64,000 bases of DNA from Oxalicibacterium flavum (GCF_014635065.1 NZ_BMCG01000002.1:124001-188000); one strand, 5' to 3'. Counted from the first letter of the stretch, positions 37,641 to 47,189 are shown. A program made the numbers and translations. Notes: generated by a model not told the origin, from the letters alone.

Positions 37641-39253
37641 TCGACGCTCCTGCCTTTCAGCGCGAACAGGCCCTGCGGACGTTTCTGGATGAAGACGATG
37701 ATGAAGACGAGGATGGCGATCTTCGCCAGTACCGCGCCGGCCACCGGCTCGAGGAACTTGTTGACCTCGCCCAGGCCGAAGGCGGCGATCACGGTGCCGG
37801 CCAGCTGGCCGACGCCGCCGAGCACGACCACCATGAAGGAGTCAACGATGTAGGCCTGGCCGAGGTCGGGGCCGACGTTGCCGAGCTGCGACAGCGCCAC
37901 GCCGCCGAGTCCGGCAATGCCGCAGCCGAGGCCGAAGGTCATCATGTCGATGCGTCCGGTGGAGACGCCCACGCAGTCCGCCATGCGGCGGTTCTGCGTG
38001 ACGGCGCGCACGAACAGGCCGAGGCGCGTCTTGTTCAGGATCAGCCAGACCGCCAGCACCACCAGCAGCGAGAAGACGATGATGACGATGCGATTCCACG
38101 ACAGCGAGAGAGAGCCGAGCACGGTGAAGCCGCCGGACATCCAGGCCGGGTTGGAAACTTCCACGTTCTGCGCGCCGAAGATCGAGCGCACGGTCTGCAT
38201 CAGCATCAGGCTGATGCCCCAGGTGCACAGCAGCGTTTCGAGCGGACGGCCGTAGAGCCAGCGGATCACGAGCCGTTCGATGACGATGCCGACCGCGGCC
38301 GTGACGACGAAGGCGGCGGGCAGCGCGACCAGCAGATAGCCGTCGATCGCGTCCGGGAAATACTTGCGGAAGATGAGCTGGCAGACGTAGGTGGTGTAGG
38401 CGCCGATCATCAGCATCTCGCCGTGCGCCATGTTGATGATGCCCATCAGGCCGAAGGTGATCGCCAGGCCGAGCGCCGCCAGCAGCAATACGCTGCCGAG
38501 CGACAGGCCGTAGAACACCTTGCCCGCGAAGTCGGTCATGCGCAGGTGGTTCTGCAGTGCGGCCATGGTCTTGGCGGCCTCGGCGCGCACGCCGGCATCC
38601 GGTTCGGCGTAGCTGCCGTCGGCGTTTTTCTCCGTCATCTGCCGGAAGGTCGCCAGCAGGCTGGCGTCGCTGGTGTCGCGCAGGGCGATCAGCGCTGCCT
38701 TGCGCGTCTGGGCGTCCTCGGCGCCGAGATTGGCGATGGCGCGCACCTGGTTCAGCACGGCGGTGACTTCCGCGTCGTCCTCGTGGGCGAGCGCTTTTTC
38801 CACCAGTGGCAACTGCGCGGGATCGGCGTTGCGCAGCATGGCGCGTGCCGCCGACAGGCGCTCGTCGCGTTGGTCCGAGAACAGCCGCATGCCGGACAGC
38901 GCGCCCTGCAGCACGCCGCGCAGGCGATTGTTGACGCTGACGTCCTCGACGTCGTCGGGCACCGGCGCGGTTTCGCCGGTGGCCGGATTCCAGGCGTCGC
39001 CGCCGTCGATGACGAGCACGTCGCCCGCCGGCGTGACGACCAGCGTTTCGTTGTTGAGGGCGTCCAGCACCTTGCGTGCATCGGCATTGGCGAGCGCGGC
39101 GATCAGACCGACTGCCTCGATGCGCGCGTCTGGATCGTCGCCGCCGAGCGGTGTCAGCAGCGCACGGTCGATCGCGGCATGCGCGCCGAACGAGGCCAGG
39201 CAGAGCAGGCCGGCCAGCCACGCATGCATCAGGATTCTTGAAAGACGTGTCAT
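37637..39253 (-). CDS. urtB: Urea ABC transporter permease UrtB
   Basis: LivH-type permease with the long periplasmic N-terminal domain special to UrtB. The 538 aa protein starts with a signal sequence (MTRLSRILMHAWLAGLLCLA), then about 200 residues of HEAT-like helical sequence (RAMLRNADPAQLPLVEKALA, RKAALIALRDTSDASLLATF), then the permease core with GLAITFGLMGIINMAHGEMLMIGAY and GGVGQLAGTVIAA. Preceded by a 127-base gap from urtA that contains two hairpins. Confidence 0.94.
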   Translation of the reverse strand: MTRLSRILMHAWLAGLLCLASFGAHAAIDRALLTPLGGDDPDARIEAVGLIAALANADARKVLDALNNETLVVTPAGDVLVIDGGDAWNPATGETAPVPDDVEDVSVNNRLRGVLQGALSGMRLFSDQRDERLSAARAMLRNADPAQLPLVEKALAHEDDAEVTAVLNQVRAIANLGAEDAQTRKAALIALRDTSDASLLATFRQMTEKNADGSYAEPDAGVRAEAAKTMAALQNHLRMTDFAGKVFYGLSLGSVLLLAALGLAITFGLMGIINMAHGEMLMIGAYTTYVCQLIFRKYFPDAIDGYLLVALPAAFVVTAAVGIVIERLVIRWLYGRPLETLLCTWGISLMLMQTVRSIFGAQNVEVSNPAWMSGGFTVLGSLSLSWNRIVIIVFSLLVVLAVWLILNKTRLGLFVRAVTQNRRMADCVGVSTGRIDMMTFGLGCGIAGLGGVALSQLGNVGPDLGQAYIVDSFMVVVLGGVGQLAGTVIAAFGLGEVNKFLEPVAGAVLAKIAILVFIIVFIQKRPQGLFALKGRSVE

Positions 39254-39309
39254 GGTAGGAATTCATGCGGCGGCGCCGCAGCGCCTGCCGTGTTTGCGGA
39301 GAATGCATT

Positions 39310-39361
39310 CCCGCCGCAAGGGCGGGAGAACATGGCTGCGCCTGCCATGGCCGGCGCAGCC
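39310..39361 (-). other. Paired hairpins between urtA and urtB
   Basis: Hairpin one: CCCGCC (39310-39315) / GGCGGG (39321-39326), loop five bases. Hairpin two: GGCTGCGCC (39334-39342) / GGCGCAGCC (39353-39361), a perfect nine-base stem. Neither is followed by a T-run. Such structures after a binding-protein gene usually stabilise its mRNA and lower expression of the membrane genes. Confidence 0.6.
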
Positions 39362-39380
39362 CGTTTGCCGTGGTGGCGAA

Positions 39381-40634
39381 TTACATCTTCTGCTTGCCTT
39401 CGTTGCCCTTGATGTAGGGGCTCCACGGTTGCGCGCGGATCGGTTCCTTGGTCTTCCAGACCACGTTGAACTGGCCGTTGGCGCGGATCTCGCCGATCAT
39501 CACCGGCTTGTGCAGGTGGTGGTTGGTTTCGTCCATCTTCAGCGTGTAACCGGACGGCGCCTTGAAGGTCTGGCCGGCCATGGCGGCGATCACCTTGTCG
39601 GTATCGGTCGATTTGGCTTTCTCGACCGCCTGCTTCCACATGTGGATGCCGACGTAGGTCGCTTCCATCGGATCGTTGGTTACGACCGTGCTGGCGTTCG
39701 GCAGCTTCTTGGCGACGGCGTAGGCCTTCCATTTCTTGATGAAGTCGGCGTTGACCGGATTCTTCACCGACTGGAAGTAGTTCCACGCAGCGAGGTGACC
39801 GACCAGCGGCTTGGTATCGACACCACGCAGTTCTTCCTCGCCGACCGAGAATGCCACCACTGGCACGTCGGTCGCCTTCAGGCCGGCATTGCCGAGTTCC
39901 TTGTAGAAGGGCACGTTCGAGTCGCCGTTGATGGTCGAGATGACGGCTGTCTTGCCGCCTGCCGAGAAGCGCTTGATGTTGGCGACGATGGTCTGGTAGT
40001 CGGAGTGGCCGAAGGGCGTATAGACCTCGTCGATGTCGCTATCCTTGACGCCCTTGCTGTGCAGGAAGGCGCGCAGGATCTTGTTGGTGGTGCGCGGATA
40101 GACGTAATCGGTGCCCAGCAGCACGAAGCGCTTGGCTTCGCCGCCTTCCTTGCTCATCAGGTATTCCACGGCCGGGATCGCCTGCTGGTTGGGTGCGGCG
40201 CCGGTATAGAAGACGTTCTTCTCGAGTTCCTCGCCTTCATACTGGACCGGGTAGAACAGCAGGCTGTTCAATTCCTTGAACACCGGCAGCACCGACTTGC
40301 GCGAGACCGAGGTCCAGCAGCCGAACACGACCGAGACCTTGTCCTGCGAGATCAGCTGCCGCGCACGCTCGGCGAACAGCGGCCAGTTGGAGGCCGGGTC
40401 CACCACCACCGGCTCGAGCTTCTTGCCCATCACGCCGCCATTGGCGTTGATTTCCTCGATCGCCATCAGCGCCACGTCCTTCAGCGAGGTTTCGGAAATC
40501 GCCATGGTGCCAGACAGCGAATGCAGGATGCCGACCTTGATGGTGTCGGCGGCGAACGCGGGAGGGAGCCAGGAAGACGCGGCAAGCGTGAATGCACCGA
40601 GTGCGGTGGCTTTCAGAATCAGACGACGTGACAT
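39381..40634 (-). CDS. urtA: Urea-binding periplasmic protein UrtA
   Basis: Solute receptor of the urea importer. The 417 aa protein has a Tat-like signal peptide (MSRRLILKATALGAFTLAAS, cleavage near AFA-AD) and the UrtA form of the Leu/Ile/Val-binding fold: IKVGILHSLSGTMAISE, VVFGCWTSVSRKSVLPV, LFYPVQYEGEE, GTDYVYPRTTNKILRAF and MEATYVGIHMW. The ATG at 40634 has AGGAG nine bases upstream. It begins the urt operon and has its own sigma-54 promoter candidate at 40752-40767. Confidence 0.95.
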   Translation of the reverse strand: MSRRLILKATALGAFTLAASSWLPPAFAADTIKVGILHSLSGTMAISETSLKDVALMAIEEINANGGVMGKKLEPVVVDPASNWPLFAERARQLISQDKVSVVFGCWTSVSRKSVLPVFKELNSLLFYPVQYEGEELEKNVFYTGAAPNQQAIPAVEYLMSKEGGEAKRFVLLGTDYVYPRTTNKILRAFLHSKGVKDSDIDEVYTPFGHSDYQTIVANIKRFSAGGKTAVISTINGDSNVPFYKELGNAGLKATDVPVVAFSVGEEELRGVDTKPLVGHLAAWNYFQSVKNPVNADFIKKWKAYAVAKKLPNASTVVTNDPMEATYVGIHMWKQAVEKAKSTDTDKVIAAMAGQTFKAPSGYTLKMDETNHHLHKPVMIGEIRANGQFNVVWKTKEPIRAQPWSPYIKGNEGKQKM

Positions 40635-40751
40635 GTTGGTGTGCTCCTAAGTGGTTGAACGAGAAAACACGGTGCAAAGAACGGATGGAAACAATGAAAC
40701 GAACGGGCTGCCAGGTTGGATTTCATCTTGGATACAAGACGGTTCAATAAA

Positions 40752-40767
40752 AGCAAGTTCCAGACCA
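40752..40767 (-). promoter_or_regulatory. Candidate sigma-54 promoter of urtABCDE
   Basis: Read on the minus strand, TGGTCTGGAACTTGCT has GG and GC exactly ten bases apart and a perfect -12 block (TTGCTTTT continues). The -24 block TGGTCT is weaker than TGGCAC. About 118 bases before the urtA start. Confidence 0.6.
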
Positions 40768-40860
40768 CGCCCGACAGCGGCATGAGGATCGAATCGCGGC
40801 GCATGGAAGTCCAACGTCCGGCCTCGTGTGCGCAATCGCATCACTGGTCGGATACCCGGC

Positions 40861-40877
40861 TGCGCCGCATCGGTGCA
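40861..40877. promoter_or_regulatory. NtrC-like enhancer upstream of urtA
   Basis: TGCGCCGCATCGGTGCA matches the NtrC dyad TGCACC-N5-GGTGCA at 11 of 12 defined bases. It is about 100 bases upstream of the sigma-54 promoter candidate, a normal enhancer distance, in the gap after the gntR-type gene. Confidence 0.65.
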
Positions 40878-40887
40878 TCTGCACGAT

Positions 40888-41610
40888 TCAGGGGCTGCCG
40901 ACTTGCGGCGTGCCGTATTGCGCGCGCGCGTTGTGCAGCATGAACAGCGTGATGCGCTTGACCTCGTCGCGGCTCTCGGCGATGTGCTCGGACAGCATCT
41001 GCTGCGCGCTGTCGGCGTCGCCGGCGAATATTCTTTCGAGGATCGCCGCGTGCTCACGGTAGGTGGCGTCGATGCGCGGCGTCTTGGTGAAGTCGAGGCG
41101 GCGGATGATGCGGATGCGCTCGGTCACGTCCTGGTGCATGCGCGCCATCTCGTTGTTGCCGACGGCGGCCACCAGCCGCGCATGGAAGCCTTCGTCGAGC
41201 GCCGCCATCTTGCCGAGTTCGTCGAGCTGTTCGCCGGCCGGCACGCACCAGATTTCGCGCAGGGGTTCGAGATGCGCAGTCAGGTCGTGCGCCACGATGC
41301 GCGCGACGGCGGCCGTCTCCATCATGATGCGGATCTCGTAGAGGTCCTCGAAGTACTTGAAGTCGAAGCTGCGCACCTGCCAGCCGCTGCGGAAGTGCAC
41401 ATCGACATAGCCTTCGCGCTGCAGCCAGAACAGGGCCTGTCGCACTGGCGTGCGGCTGACCTGCATGCGCTGCGCGATGTCGCCTTCGCTGAACTTGTCG
41501 CCGGGCAGCAGGCGGAAGTCGAAGATGTCGGCCTTCAACTGCGTATAAATCTGCGCCGCGAGGTTGTTGGCGCTGCGGGCGGGCAGGGCGGCCGAGGTGT
41601 CGTCCATCAT
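40888..41610 (-). CDS. GntR-family (FadR/FCD subfamily) regulator
   Basis: DNA-binding regulator of 240 aa with an N-terminal winged helix (LAAQIYTQLKADIFDFRLLPGDKFSEGDIAQRMQVSRTPVRQALFWLQREGYV) and a C-terminal FCD all-helical ligand domain (DLYEIRIMMETAAVARI; DEGFHARLVAAVGN; conserved His in REHAAIL and SEHI that bind a metal in this family). It lies between the urea carboxylase and urtA genes on the same strand and probably senses a metabolite of this pathway; this is inference. I chose the ATG at 41610 (GGAG six bases upstream); an ATG at 41628 overlapping the carboxylase stop is possible. Confidence 0.9.
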   Translation of the reverse strand: MMDDTSAALPARSANNLAAQIYTQLKADIFDFRLLPGDKFSEGDIAQRMQVSRTPVRQALFWLQREGYVDVHFRSGWQVRSFDFKYFEDLYEIRIMMETAAVARIVAHDLTAHLEPLREIWCVPAGEQLDELGKMAALDEGFHARLVAAVGNNEMARMHQDVTERIRIIRRLDFTKTPRIDATYREHAAILERIFAGDADSAQQMLSEHIAESRDEVKRITLFMLHNARAQYGTPQVGSP

Positions 41611-41624
41611 GTTGCGCTCCGGTT

Positions 41625-44600
41625 TCATTGGATGGACACCAGCGGATCGCCGGCATTGATCATCATGCCGGGCTTGCAGAGGAAGTCGCCGACGATGCCG
41701 TCGCACGGTGCGGCGATGTGGAACTCCATCTTCATCGCCTCCAGGATCAGCAGCGGGTCGCCCGCCTTGACGGCGGCGCCGGCCTCGGCCACCAGCTTCC
41801 AGACGTTGCCGGTGATGTCGGCCGAGACCACGGCGCCCGACAGCTCCGCGGCATCTACCGTTTCATGCCGCATGTCGGCGGCCGCCGCGGCGCTGTCGGC
41901 CTCGTTGGCCCAACGCGCCACCTCGAGCTCGAAGGCAGCCTTCTGCCGCACGCGAAAGCCTTCCATTTCGGGTTCGATGCGGGCCAGGAATGCGTTGTAC
42001 TTGCCGAGATCGAAGATCTCTTCCTCGATGCGCACGCCGCAGCGTCCCTCGCGGAAATCGTTGCGCAGCGAATCGAGTTCCGGCTCGGTCACCGGGTAGA
42101 AGCGCACCTGGTCGAAGAAGCGCAGCAGCCATGGCTTGCCGTCGATGAACATGCTGTTCTTCATGAACTTGTTCCAAATCGGCAGCGTGCGGCCGACCAA
42201 CTGGTAGCCGCCGGGCGAATCCATGCCATAGATGCACATATAGACGCCGCCGATGCCGACCGTGCCTTCGGCGGTGTAGGTGCGCGCCGGGTTGTACTTG
42301 GACGTCAGCAGGCGATGGCGCGGATCGACCGGCACCGCGCACGGCGCGCCCAGATAGACGTCGCCCAGGCCAAGCACCATGTAGCTGCTTTCGTAGATGG
42401 TGTTGCGCACGTCCTCTTCCGAATCGAGGCCGTTGATGCGGCGAATGAATTCGGTATTGCTCGGCAGCCACGGCGCGGTATCGCGCACCGACTGGCGGTA
42501 GCGCGCGACCGCATCGAGCGTGGCCGAATCGTTGTAGGCCATCGGCAGATAGACCACGCGGCTGGCGACCTGCATGGTGGCAATGCCGCTGAGGCCGGCG
42601 TCGGCCGCCGCCAGCGCGGCGACCAGCTTGTCCTGCGCGATGATGCGGCTGTCGTAGCGCACCTGCAGTGAACGCACGCCCGGCGACAGTTCGAGCACGC
42701 CGGGCACGACGTTGGTCTTCAGCGCTTCCATCAGCGCGTGCACGCGGAAGCGCAGGTTGAGGTCGAGCACGTTCTCGCCGTATTCGATCAGGATGTACTT
42801 GTCGCCGGCCTGGCGGAACACGGTTTTCGGCCGTTCGCCGCTGGCCGCCTGCTCGAACAGGATGGGCGAGCCGCGTTCCGGCGACAGCAGGGCCGGGCGC
42901 ATGCGGCTCGCATCCCAGTCGTCGAGGAAGGCATCCTGGCGCTGCTCGAGCGCGAGCGCCTCGTCGAACGTCATTTCGACGAAGCGTATCCTGTCGCCCG
43001 GCTTGACCTGGCCGACCTTCCACAGTTCGCCCTTGACGATGGTGGCGGCGCAGACGAAGCCGCCCAGGCTGGGGCCGTCGCGCGTCAGGATCACCGGCAT
43101 GTCGCCGGTGAAGTTGATGCTGCCGATCGCGTATTCGCAGTCGTGCACATTGGAAGGATGCAGGCCGGCCTCGCCGCCGTCGGAACGTGTCCACGTCGGT
43201 TTGGGGCCGTTGAGGCGAATGCCGAGGCGGTTCGAGTTGTAGTGGACTTCCCATTCGCTGGCGAAGAAGGTATCGATCGCATCGCGCGTGAAAAAGTCGG
43301 GCGCGCCGTGCGGGCCGTAGAGCACGCCGATTTCCCAGGTCTTGCCGTAGCTCGGAACCAGTTGCGGCGGCAGCGCGGCCGGCGCATGCAGCGGCGCCAG
43401 ATCGGCGGTGGCGGGCAGGGCGGGATCGGCCACCGGCAATACGTCGCCGGGGCGCAGCGTGCGGCCGGCATGACCGCCGAACTGGCCGAGCGCGAAGGTG
43501 GCGCGGCTGCCCAGATAGACCGGCAGGTCGAGGCCGTTGCGGACCGCCAGGTAGCTGCGGCAGCCGCTGTTTGCCTTGCCGATGCGCAGCACCTGTCCGG
43601 CCGCCACCGCGATCGGCGACCAGAACGGCACGGCCTGGCCGTCGAGCGTGGCATCGGTCGGCGCGCCGGTCAGGGCGACCACGGCATCGGTATGGAAGCG
43701 CAGCGTCGGACCCAGCACCGTGGTCTCGATGCCGGCCGCATGCGGCGCGTTGCCGACGATGCGGTTGGCGAGCCGGAACGCCCAGTCGTCCATCGGGCCG
43801 GATGGCGGCACGCCGATGTCCCAGTAGCCGACGCGGCCCGGATAATCCTGCACCGTGGTGTAGGTGCCACCATCGAGCACTTCGACCACGGCCGGCTGGT
43901 AGGCGAAGCTGTCGAGCTTGCGCGTGGAGACGCGGCCGGCGCGGAAGTCGTCGCTGCGCACGATCTTGCGCAGGTAGTCGAGGTTGGTGGCGATGCCCGA
44001 CAGGCGCGTGGCATCCAGCGCCTGCGCCATGGCATCGATGGCGGCATCGCGATCCCTGCCGTGCACGATCAGCTTGGCGATCATCGGATCGTAATGCGCG
44101 GACACCTCGGTGCCGGTCTCGACCCAGGTGTCGATACGGACGTTGTCGGGGAAGTGCACCTCGGTCAGCGTGCCGGGACTCGGCGCGAAGTTGCGCAGCG
44201 GATTCTCGGCATAGATGCGCACCTCGATCGAGGCGCCCTGCGGCACGACGTTCTTGTCGAGCGCGGGCGGCTTGCCGGCGGCGGTGCGGATCATCCATTC
44301 GACGAGATCGATGCCGGTCACGCTTTCGGTGATCGCATGCTCGACCTGCAGCCGCGTGTTCACTTCCAGGAAGTAGAAGGCCTGGTGTGCCGGATCGTAG
44401 ATGTATTCGACGGTGCCGGCCGAGCGATAGCCGACCAAGCGTCCCAGGCTTTCGGCCGAAGCCAGCAGCGCACGGCGCAGTTCTTCGGAAAATGCCGGGG
44501 CCGGCGTTTCCTCGACCACCTTCTGGTTGCGCCGCTGCAGCGAGCAGTCGCGTTCGCCGAGCGCGATCACGTTGCCGCGGCCATCGCCAAAAATCTGTAC

Positions 44601-45227
44601 CTCGACATGGCGCGCCTGATCGACGAAACGTTCGACGAAGGCGCCGGCATTGGCGAAGAAGGATTTGCCGAGACGCTGCACCGATTCGAAGGCGGCGATC
44701 AGTTCTGCTTCGTCGTTGCAGCGCGTCAGACCGATGCCGCCACCACCGGCCGTGCTTTTCAGCATGACCGGATAGCCGATGCGCGCAGCTTCGCGCCGGG
44801 CTTCTTCGACGTCGGCCAGCAGGCCCGAACCCGGCGTCAGCGGCACGCCGGCTTTCTCCGCCAGTTCGCGCGCCGCATGCTTGAGGCCGAACTGTTCCAT
44901 CTGCTGCGGCGTCGGGCCGACGAAGGCGATGCCCTCGGCTTCGCACTGCGCGGCAAAGTCCGCGTTTTCGGACAGGAAGCCGTAGCCGGGAATGATGGCC
45001 TGGGCGCCGGTTTGCTTGGCGGCCGCGATGATCAGGTCGCCGCGCAGATAGCTTTCGGCCGCGGTCTGGCCGCCGAGCGCGACGGAGACGTCGGCCGCGG
45101 AGACGTGCAGGCTGTTGCGGTCGGCATCCGAATAGACGGCGACCGAACGGATGTTCATCTTCTTGAGCGTGCGGGCGATGCGGCAGGCGATCTCGCCGCG
45201 GTTGGCGATCAGGACGGTATGAAACAT
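41625..45227 (-). CDS. uca: Urea carboxylase (biotin-dependent; guanidine carboxylase possible)
   Basis: ATP- and biotin-dependent carboxylase that turns urea into allophanate. The 1200 aa protein contains a biotin carboxylase domain (1 to about 450; MFHTVLIANRGEIACRI, KSTAGGGGIGLTRC, EVNTRLQVEHAITE), KipA-like and KipI-like carboxyltransferase halves (about 465-1050; TTVQDYPGRVGYWDIGVPPSG), and a C-terminal biotinyl domain with EAMKME, biotin on about K1166. GAGGAA precedes the ATG at 45227. It follows the allophanate hydrolase gene by 28 bases. Some close relatives act on guanidine instead of urea; linkage to urtABCDE favours urea, but the sequence alone was not enough for me to decide. Confidence 0.92.
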   Translation of the reverse strand: MFHTVLIANRGEIACRIARTLKKMNIRSVAVYSDADRNSLHVSAADVSVALGGQTAAESYLRGDLIIAAAKQTGAQAIIPGYGFLSENADFAAQCEAEGIAFVGPTPQQMEQFGLKHAARELAEKAGVPLTPGSGLLADVEEARREAARIGYPVMLKSTAGGGGIGLTRCNDEAELIAAFESVQRLGKSFFANAGAFVERFVDQARHVEVQIFGDGRGNVIALGERDCSLQRRNQKVVEETPAPAFSEELRRALLASAESLGRLVGYRSAGTVEYIYDPAHQAFYFLEVNTRLQVEHAITESVTGIDLVEWMIRTAAGKPPALDKNVVPQGASIEVRIYAENPLRNFAPSPGTLTEVHFPDNVRIDTWVETGTEVSAHYDPMIAKLIVHGRDRDAAIDAMAQALDATRLSGIATNLDYLRKIVRSDDFRAGRVSTRKLDSFAYQPAVVEVLDGGTYTTVQDYPGRVGYWDIGVPPSGPMDDWAFRLANRIVGNAPHAAGIETTVLGPTLRFHTDAVVALTGAPTDATLDGQAVPFWSPIAVAAGQVLRIGKANSGCRSYLAVRNGLDLPVYLGSRATFALGQFGGHAGRTLRPGDVLPVADPALPATADLAPLHAPAALPPQLVPSYGKTWEIGVLYGPHGAPDFFTRDAIDTFFASEWEVHYNSNRLGIRLNGPKPTWTRSDGGEAGLHPSNVHDCEYAIGSINFTGDMPVILTRDGPSLGGFVCAATIVKGELWKVGQVKPGDRIRFVEMTFDEALALEQRQDAFLDDWDASRMRPALLSPERGSPILFEQAASGERPKTVFRQAGDKYILIEYGENVLDLNLRFRVHALMEALKTNVVPGVLELSPGVRSLQVRYDSRIIAQDKLVAALAAADAGLSGIATMQVASRVVYLPMAYNDSATLDAVARYRQSVRDTAPWLPSNTEFIRRINGLDSEEDVRNTIYESSYMVLGLGDVYLGAPCAVPVDPRHRLLTSKYNPARTYTAEGTVGIGGVYMCIYGMDSPGGYQLVGRTLPIWNKFMKNSMFIDGKPWLLRFFDQVRFYPVTEPELDSLRNDFREGRCGVRIEEEIFDLGKYNAFLARIEPEMEGFRVRQKAAFELEVARWANEADSAAAAADMRHETVDAAELSGAVVSADITGNVWKLVAEAGAAVKAGDPLLILEAMKMEFHIAAPCDGIVGDFLCKPGMMINAGDPLVSIQ

Positions 45228-45255
45228 GCGGTTCCTCGGAATGTCGGCGTGTGGT

Positions 45256-47067
45256 TTATGGTTGCGCGGCTTGCTGGCTCGCGATGTAGGCGGCCCAGCC
45301 GCCGGACGCGGTGATGTCGCGTGCGCCGTCGAGTCCGGCCGGTTCGCAGATGAAGCCCTTGACCGTGCTACCGTCGGCCAGCGTGACGTTGCCGATGCCC
45401 AGAGGCGCCGGCACGCCGGCGACGAAGGAGCCGAAGGCGGCGCTGGGCACGTCCCACAGTTCGAGACGGATCGCCGCGCCGCTGTCGGCGCGTACCAGGC
45501 CCGGCTTGGGCGGCACGGTGTTCGCCAGTGCGTAGAGGCGGTAGTTGTCGGCGCTGGAGGTCGCCGCGACGAAGCGCGCATCGCGCGAGGTCAGTTCATG
45601 GTTGAGCGGCATGCCGCGCAGATGGGCGCCGACCACGGCGACGCGGATGGTGCCGGGTGCCGGTGTGTCTGCGTTATCCGGCGTCGCTGCCGCCAGCGGC
45701 AGCCCGGTGGCGCCGCGTGCAAGGCCGGTCGTTTCATGCCAGCGCGCCGCGAACAGGGCCAGCGCGCGCTCCTGCCATGCATCGGCGATGAAGGTGATGC
45801 CGAACGGCAGGCCGTCCGGGCGCAGGCTGGCGGGCACGGCAAAGGCGCTCCAGTCGAGCAGGTTGACGAAATTGGTGTACTTGCCGAGGTGGCTGTTGAG
45901 GCGCACCGGGTCCGCGAGCACGGCGTCGATCCGGTAATGCGTGGGCGCGGTCGGCACCACCAGGCCGTCGAACTGCGCCATCAGCGCATCGGCGCGACGC
46001 TTGAGATCGGCCAGGCGGTACATGCCTTCGAACGCGTCTGCAGCGGAGAACTGTTTCGCCTTGAAGATGATGTCGCGCACCACGGGATGGATGTCGCTTT
46101 CCTGCGTGGCGGCAAACGCGCGGATGGCCGCGTAGCGTTCGGCTACCCAGGCGCCGTCATAGAGCAGCTGCGTGACTTCATCGAACAGCGAGAAGTCCGT
46201 CGGTACGCATTGCGCGCCTTGGGCCTCAAGCTGGGCGATGGCATCTGTGAAGGCCTGCTCGGCCAGCTTGTCGCCATAGAACTCCGGCTGGGCCGGAATG
46301 CCGAAGCGCGGTTGCGTCGGCAGGCGGCGGTCCTGCGCATCGGCCGGCAGGCGACGCGACAAGCCATCGCTTGGATCGAAGGATGCGGCAACGTCATAGA
46401 CCGCCACCGCATCGGCGCAGGTGGTGGCAAAGACCGAGACGCAATCGAGCGTGCGGCAGGCCGGTACCACGCCGGTATTGCTGAAGGCGCCGCGCGTCGG
46501 CTTAAGACCGACGATGTTGTTGAGCCCGGCCGGCACGCGACCGGAACCTGCGGTGTCGGTGCCGAGCGCGAAGGGCACGATGCCGCGCGCTACCAGCGAG
46601 GCCGAGCCCGAGCTGGAGCCGCCGGAAACATAGGCCGGATCGAAGGTGTTGGTCGGAATGCCGTAGGGGGAGCGCACGCCGACCAGCCCGGTGGCGAACT
46701 GGTCGAGATTGCTCTTGCCGATGACGATGGCGCCTGCGTCCGCGAGCCGCCGCACTACGCTGGCATCGGTCTCCGGCGTAGTGGCGAAGGCAGGGCAGGC
46801 GGCGGTGGTGGGCAGGCCGGCGACGTCGATGTTGTCCTTGACCGCGTACGGCACGCCATAGAGAGGCAATCGGGATGGATCGTTGCCGACCTGCTGCAGC
46901 CGTTGCGCGAGCCGCGCCAGTTGGGCCTCCAGCATGGATGGTTCGATGACCGATATCCAGGCCGCATCAGGCGCGGGCAGCGAAGCGAGCAGTTCGCCGA
47001 GAAGTGTTGCGGGTGTGTGACCCGCGCGGTAGGCGTCCTGCCATTCCGTGATTGTCCATCCGAGCAT
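45256..47067 (-). CDS. atzF: Allophanate hydrolase
   Basis: Hydrolyses allophanate to ammonia and CO2, the second step of urea amidolyase. The 603 aa protein has an amidase-signature domain with the Ser-cisSer-Lys triad (AVKDNID, SGGSSSGSASLVARG, GTDTAGSGRVPAG) in the first 450 residues and the C-terminal allophanate-specific domain (VAVVGAHLRGMPLNHELTSRDARFV; LWDVPSAAFGSFVAGVPAPLGIG). AAGGGA lies seven bases before the ATG at 47067. It is the promoter-proximal gene of the atzF-uca-gntR unit, 34 bases after a very good sigma-54 promoter. Confidence 0.94.
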   Translation of the reverse strand: MLGWTITEWQDAYRAGHTPATLLGELLASLPAPDAAWISVIEPSMLEAQLARLAQRLQQVGNDPSRLPLYGVPYAVKDNIDVAGLPTTAACPAFATTPETDASVVRRLADAGAIVIGKSNLDQFATGLVGVRSPYGIPTNTFDPAYVSGGSSSGSASLVARGIVPFALGTDTAGSGRVPAGLNNIVGLKPTRGAFSNTGVVPACRTLDCVSVFATTCADAVAVYDVAASFDPSDGLSRRLPADAQDRRLPTQPRFGIPAQPEFYGDKLAEQAFTDAIAQLEAQGAQCVPTDFSLFDEVTQLLYDGAWVAERYAAIRAFAATQESDIHPVVRDIIFKAKQFSAADAFEGMYRLADLKRRADALMAQFDGLVVPTAPTHYRIDAVLADPVRLNSHLGKYTNFVNLLDWSAFAVPASLRPDGLPFGITFIADAWQERALALFAARWHETTGLARGATGLPLAAATPDNADTPAPGTIRVAVVGAHLRGMPLNHELTSRDARFVAATSSADNYRLYALANTVPPKPGLVRADSGAAIRLELWDVPSAAFGSFVAGVPAPLGIGNVTLADGSTVKGFICEPAGLDGARDITASGGWAAYIASQQAAQP

Positions 47068-47100
47068 GTGGTATCCCTTCTTGTGTACAAGACGGGATTT

Positions 47101-47116
47101 AGCAAGCGCTGTGCCA
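47101..47116 (-). promoter_or_regulatory. Sigma-54 promoter of the allophanate hydrolase-urea carboxylase operon
   Basis: On the minus strand, TGGCACAGCGCTTGCT matches the RpoN consensus TGGCACG-N4-TTGCW at every defined base but one, with GG and GC ten bases apart. The gene starts 34 bases downstream. Confidence 0.85.
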
Positions 47117-47189
47117 TCGCGTTGCCAAAGTGGCAGGCCGCGTAACCATGCGGGATAGAGCCGGGCAGATCATTTCGGTGCGTTGACAT

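Noticed and set aside
42738..45314. Long plus-strand open frame opposite urea carboxylase
   Set aside because: Shadow frame with low-complexity composition; the minus strand carries intact biotin carboxylase and biotinyl motifs.
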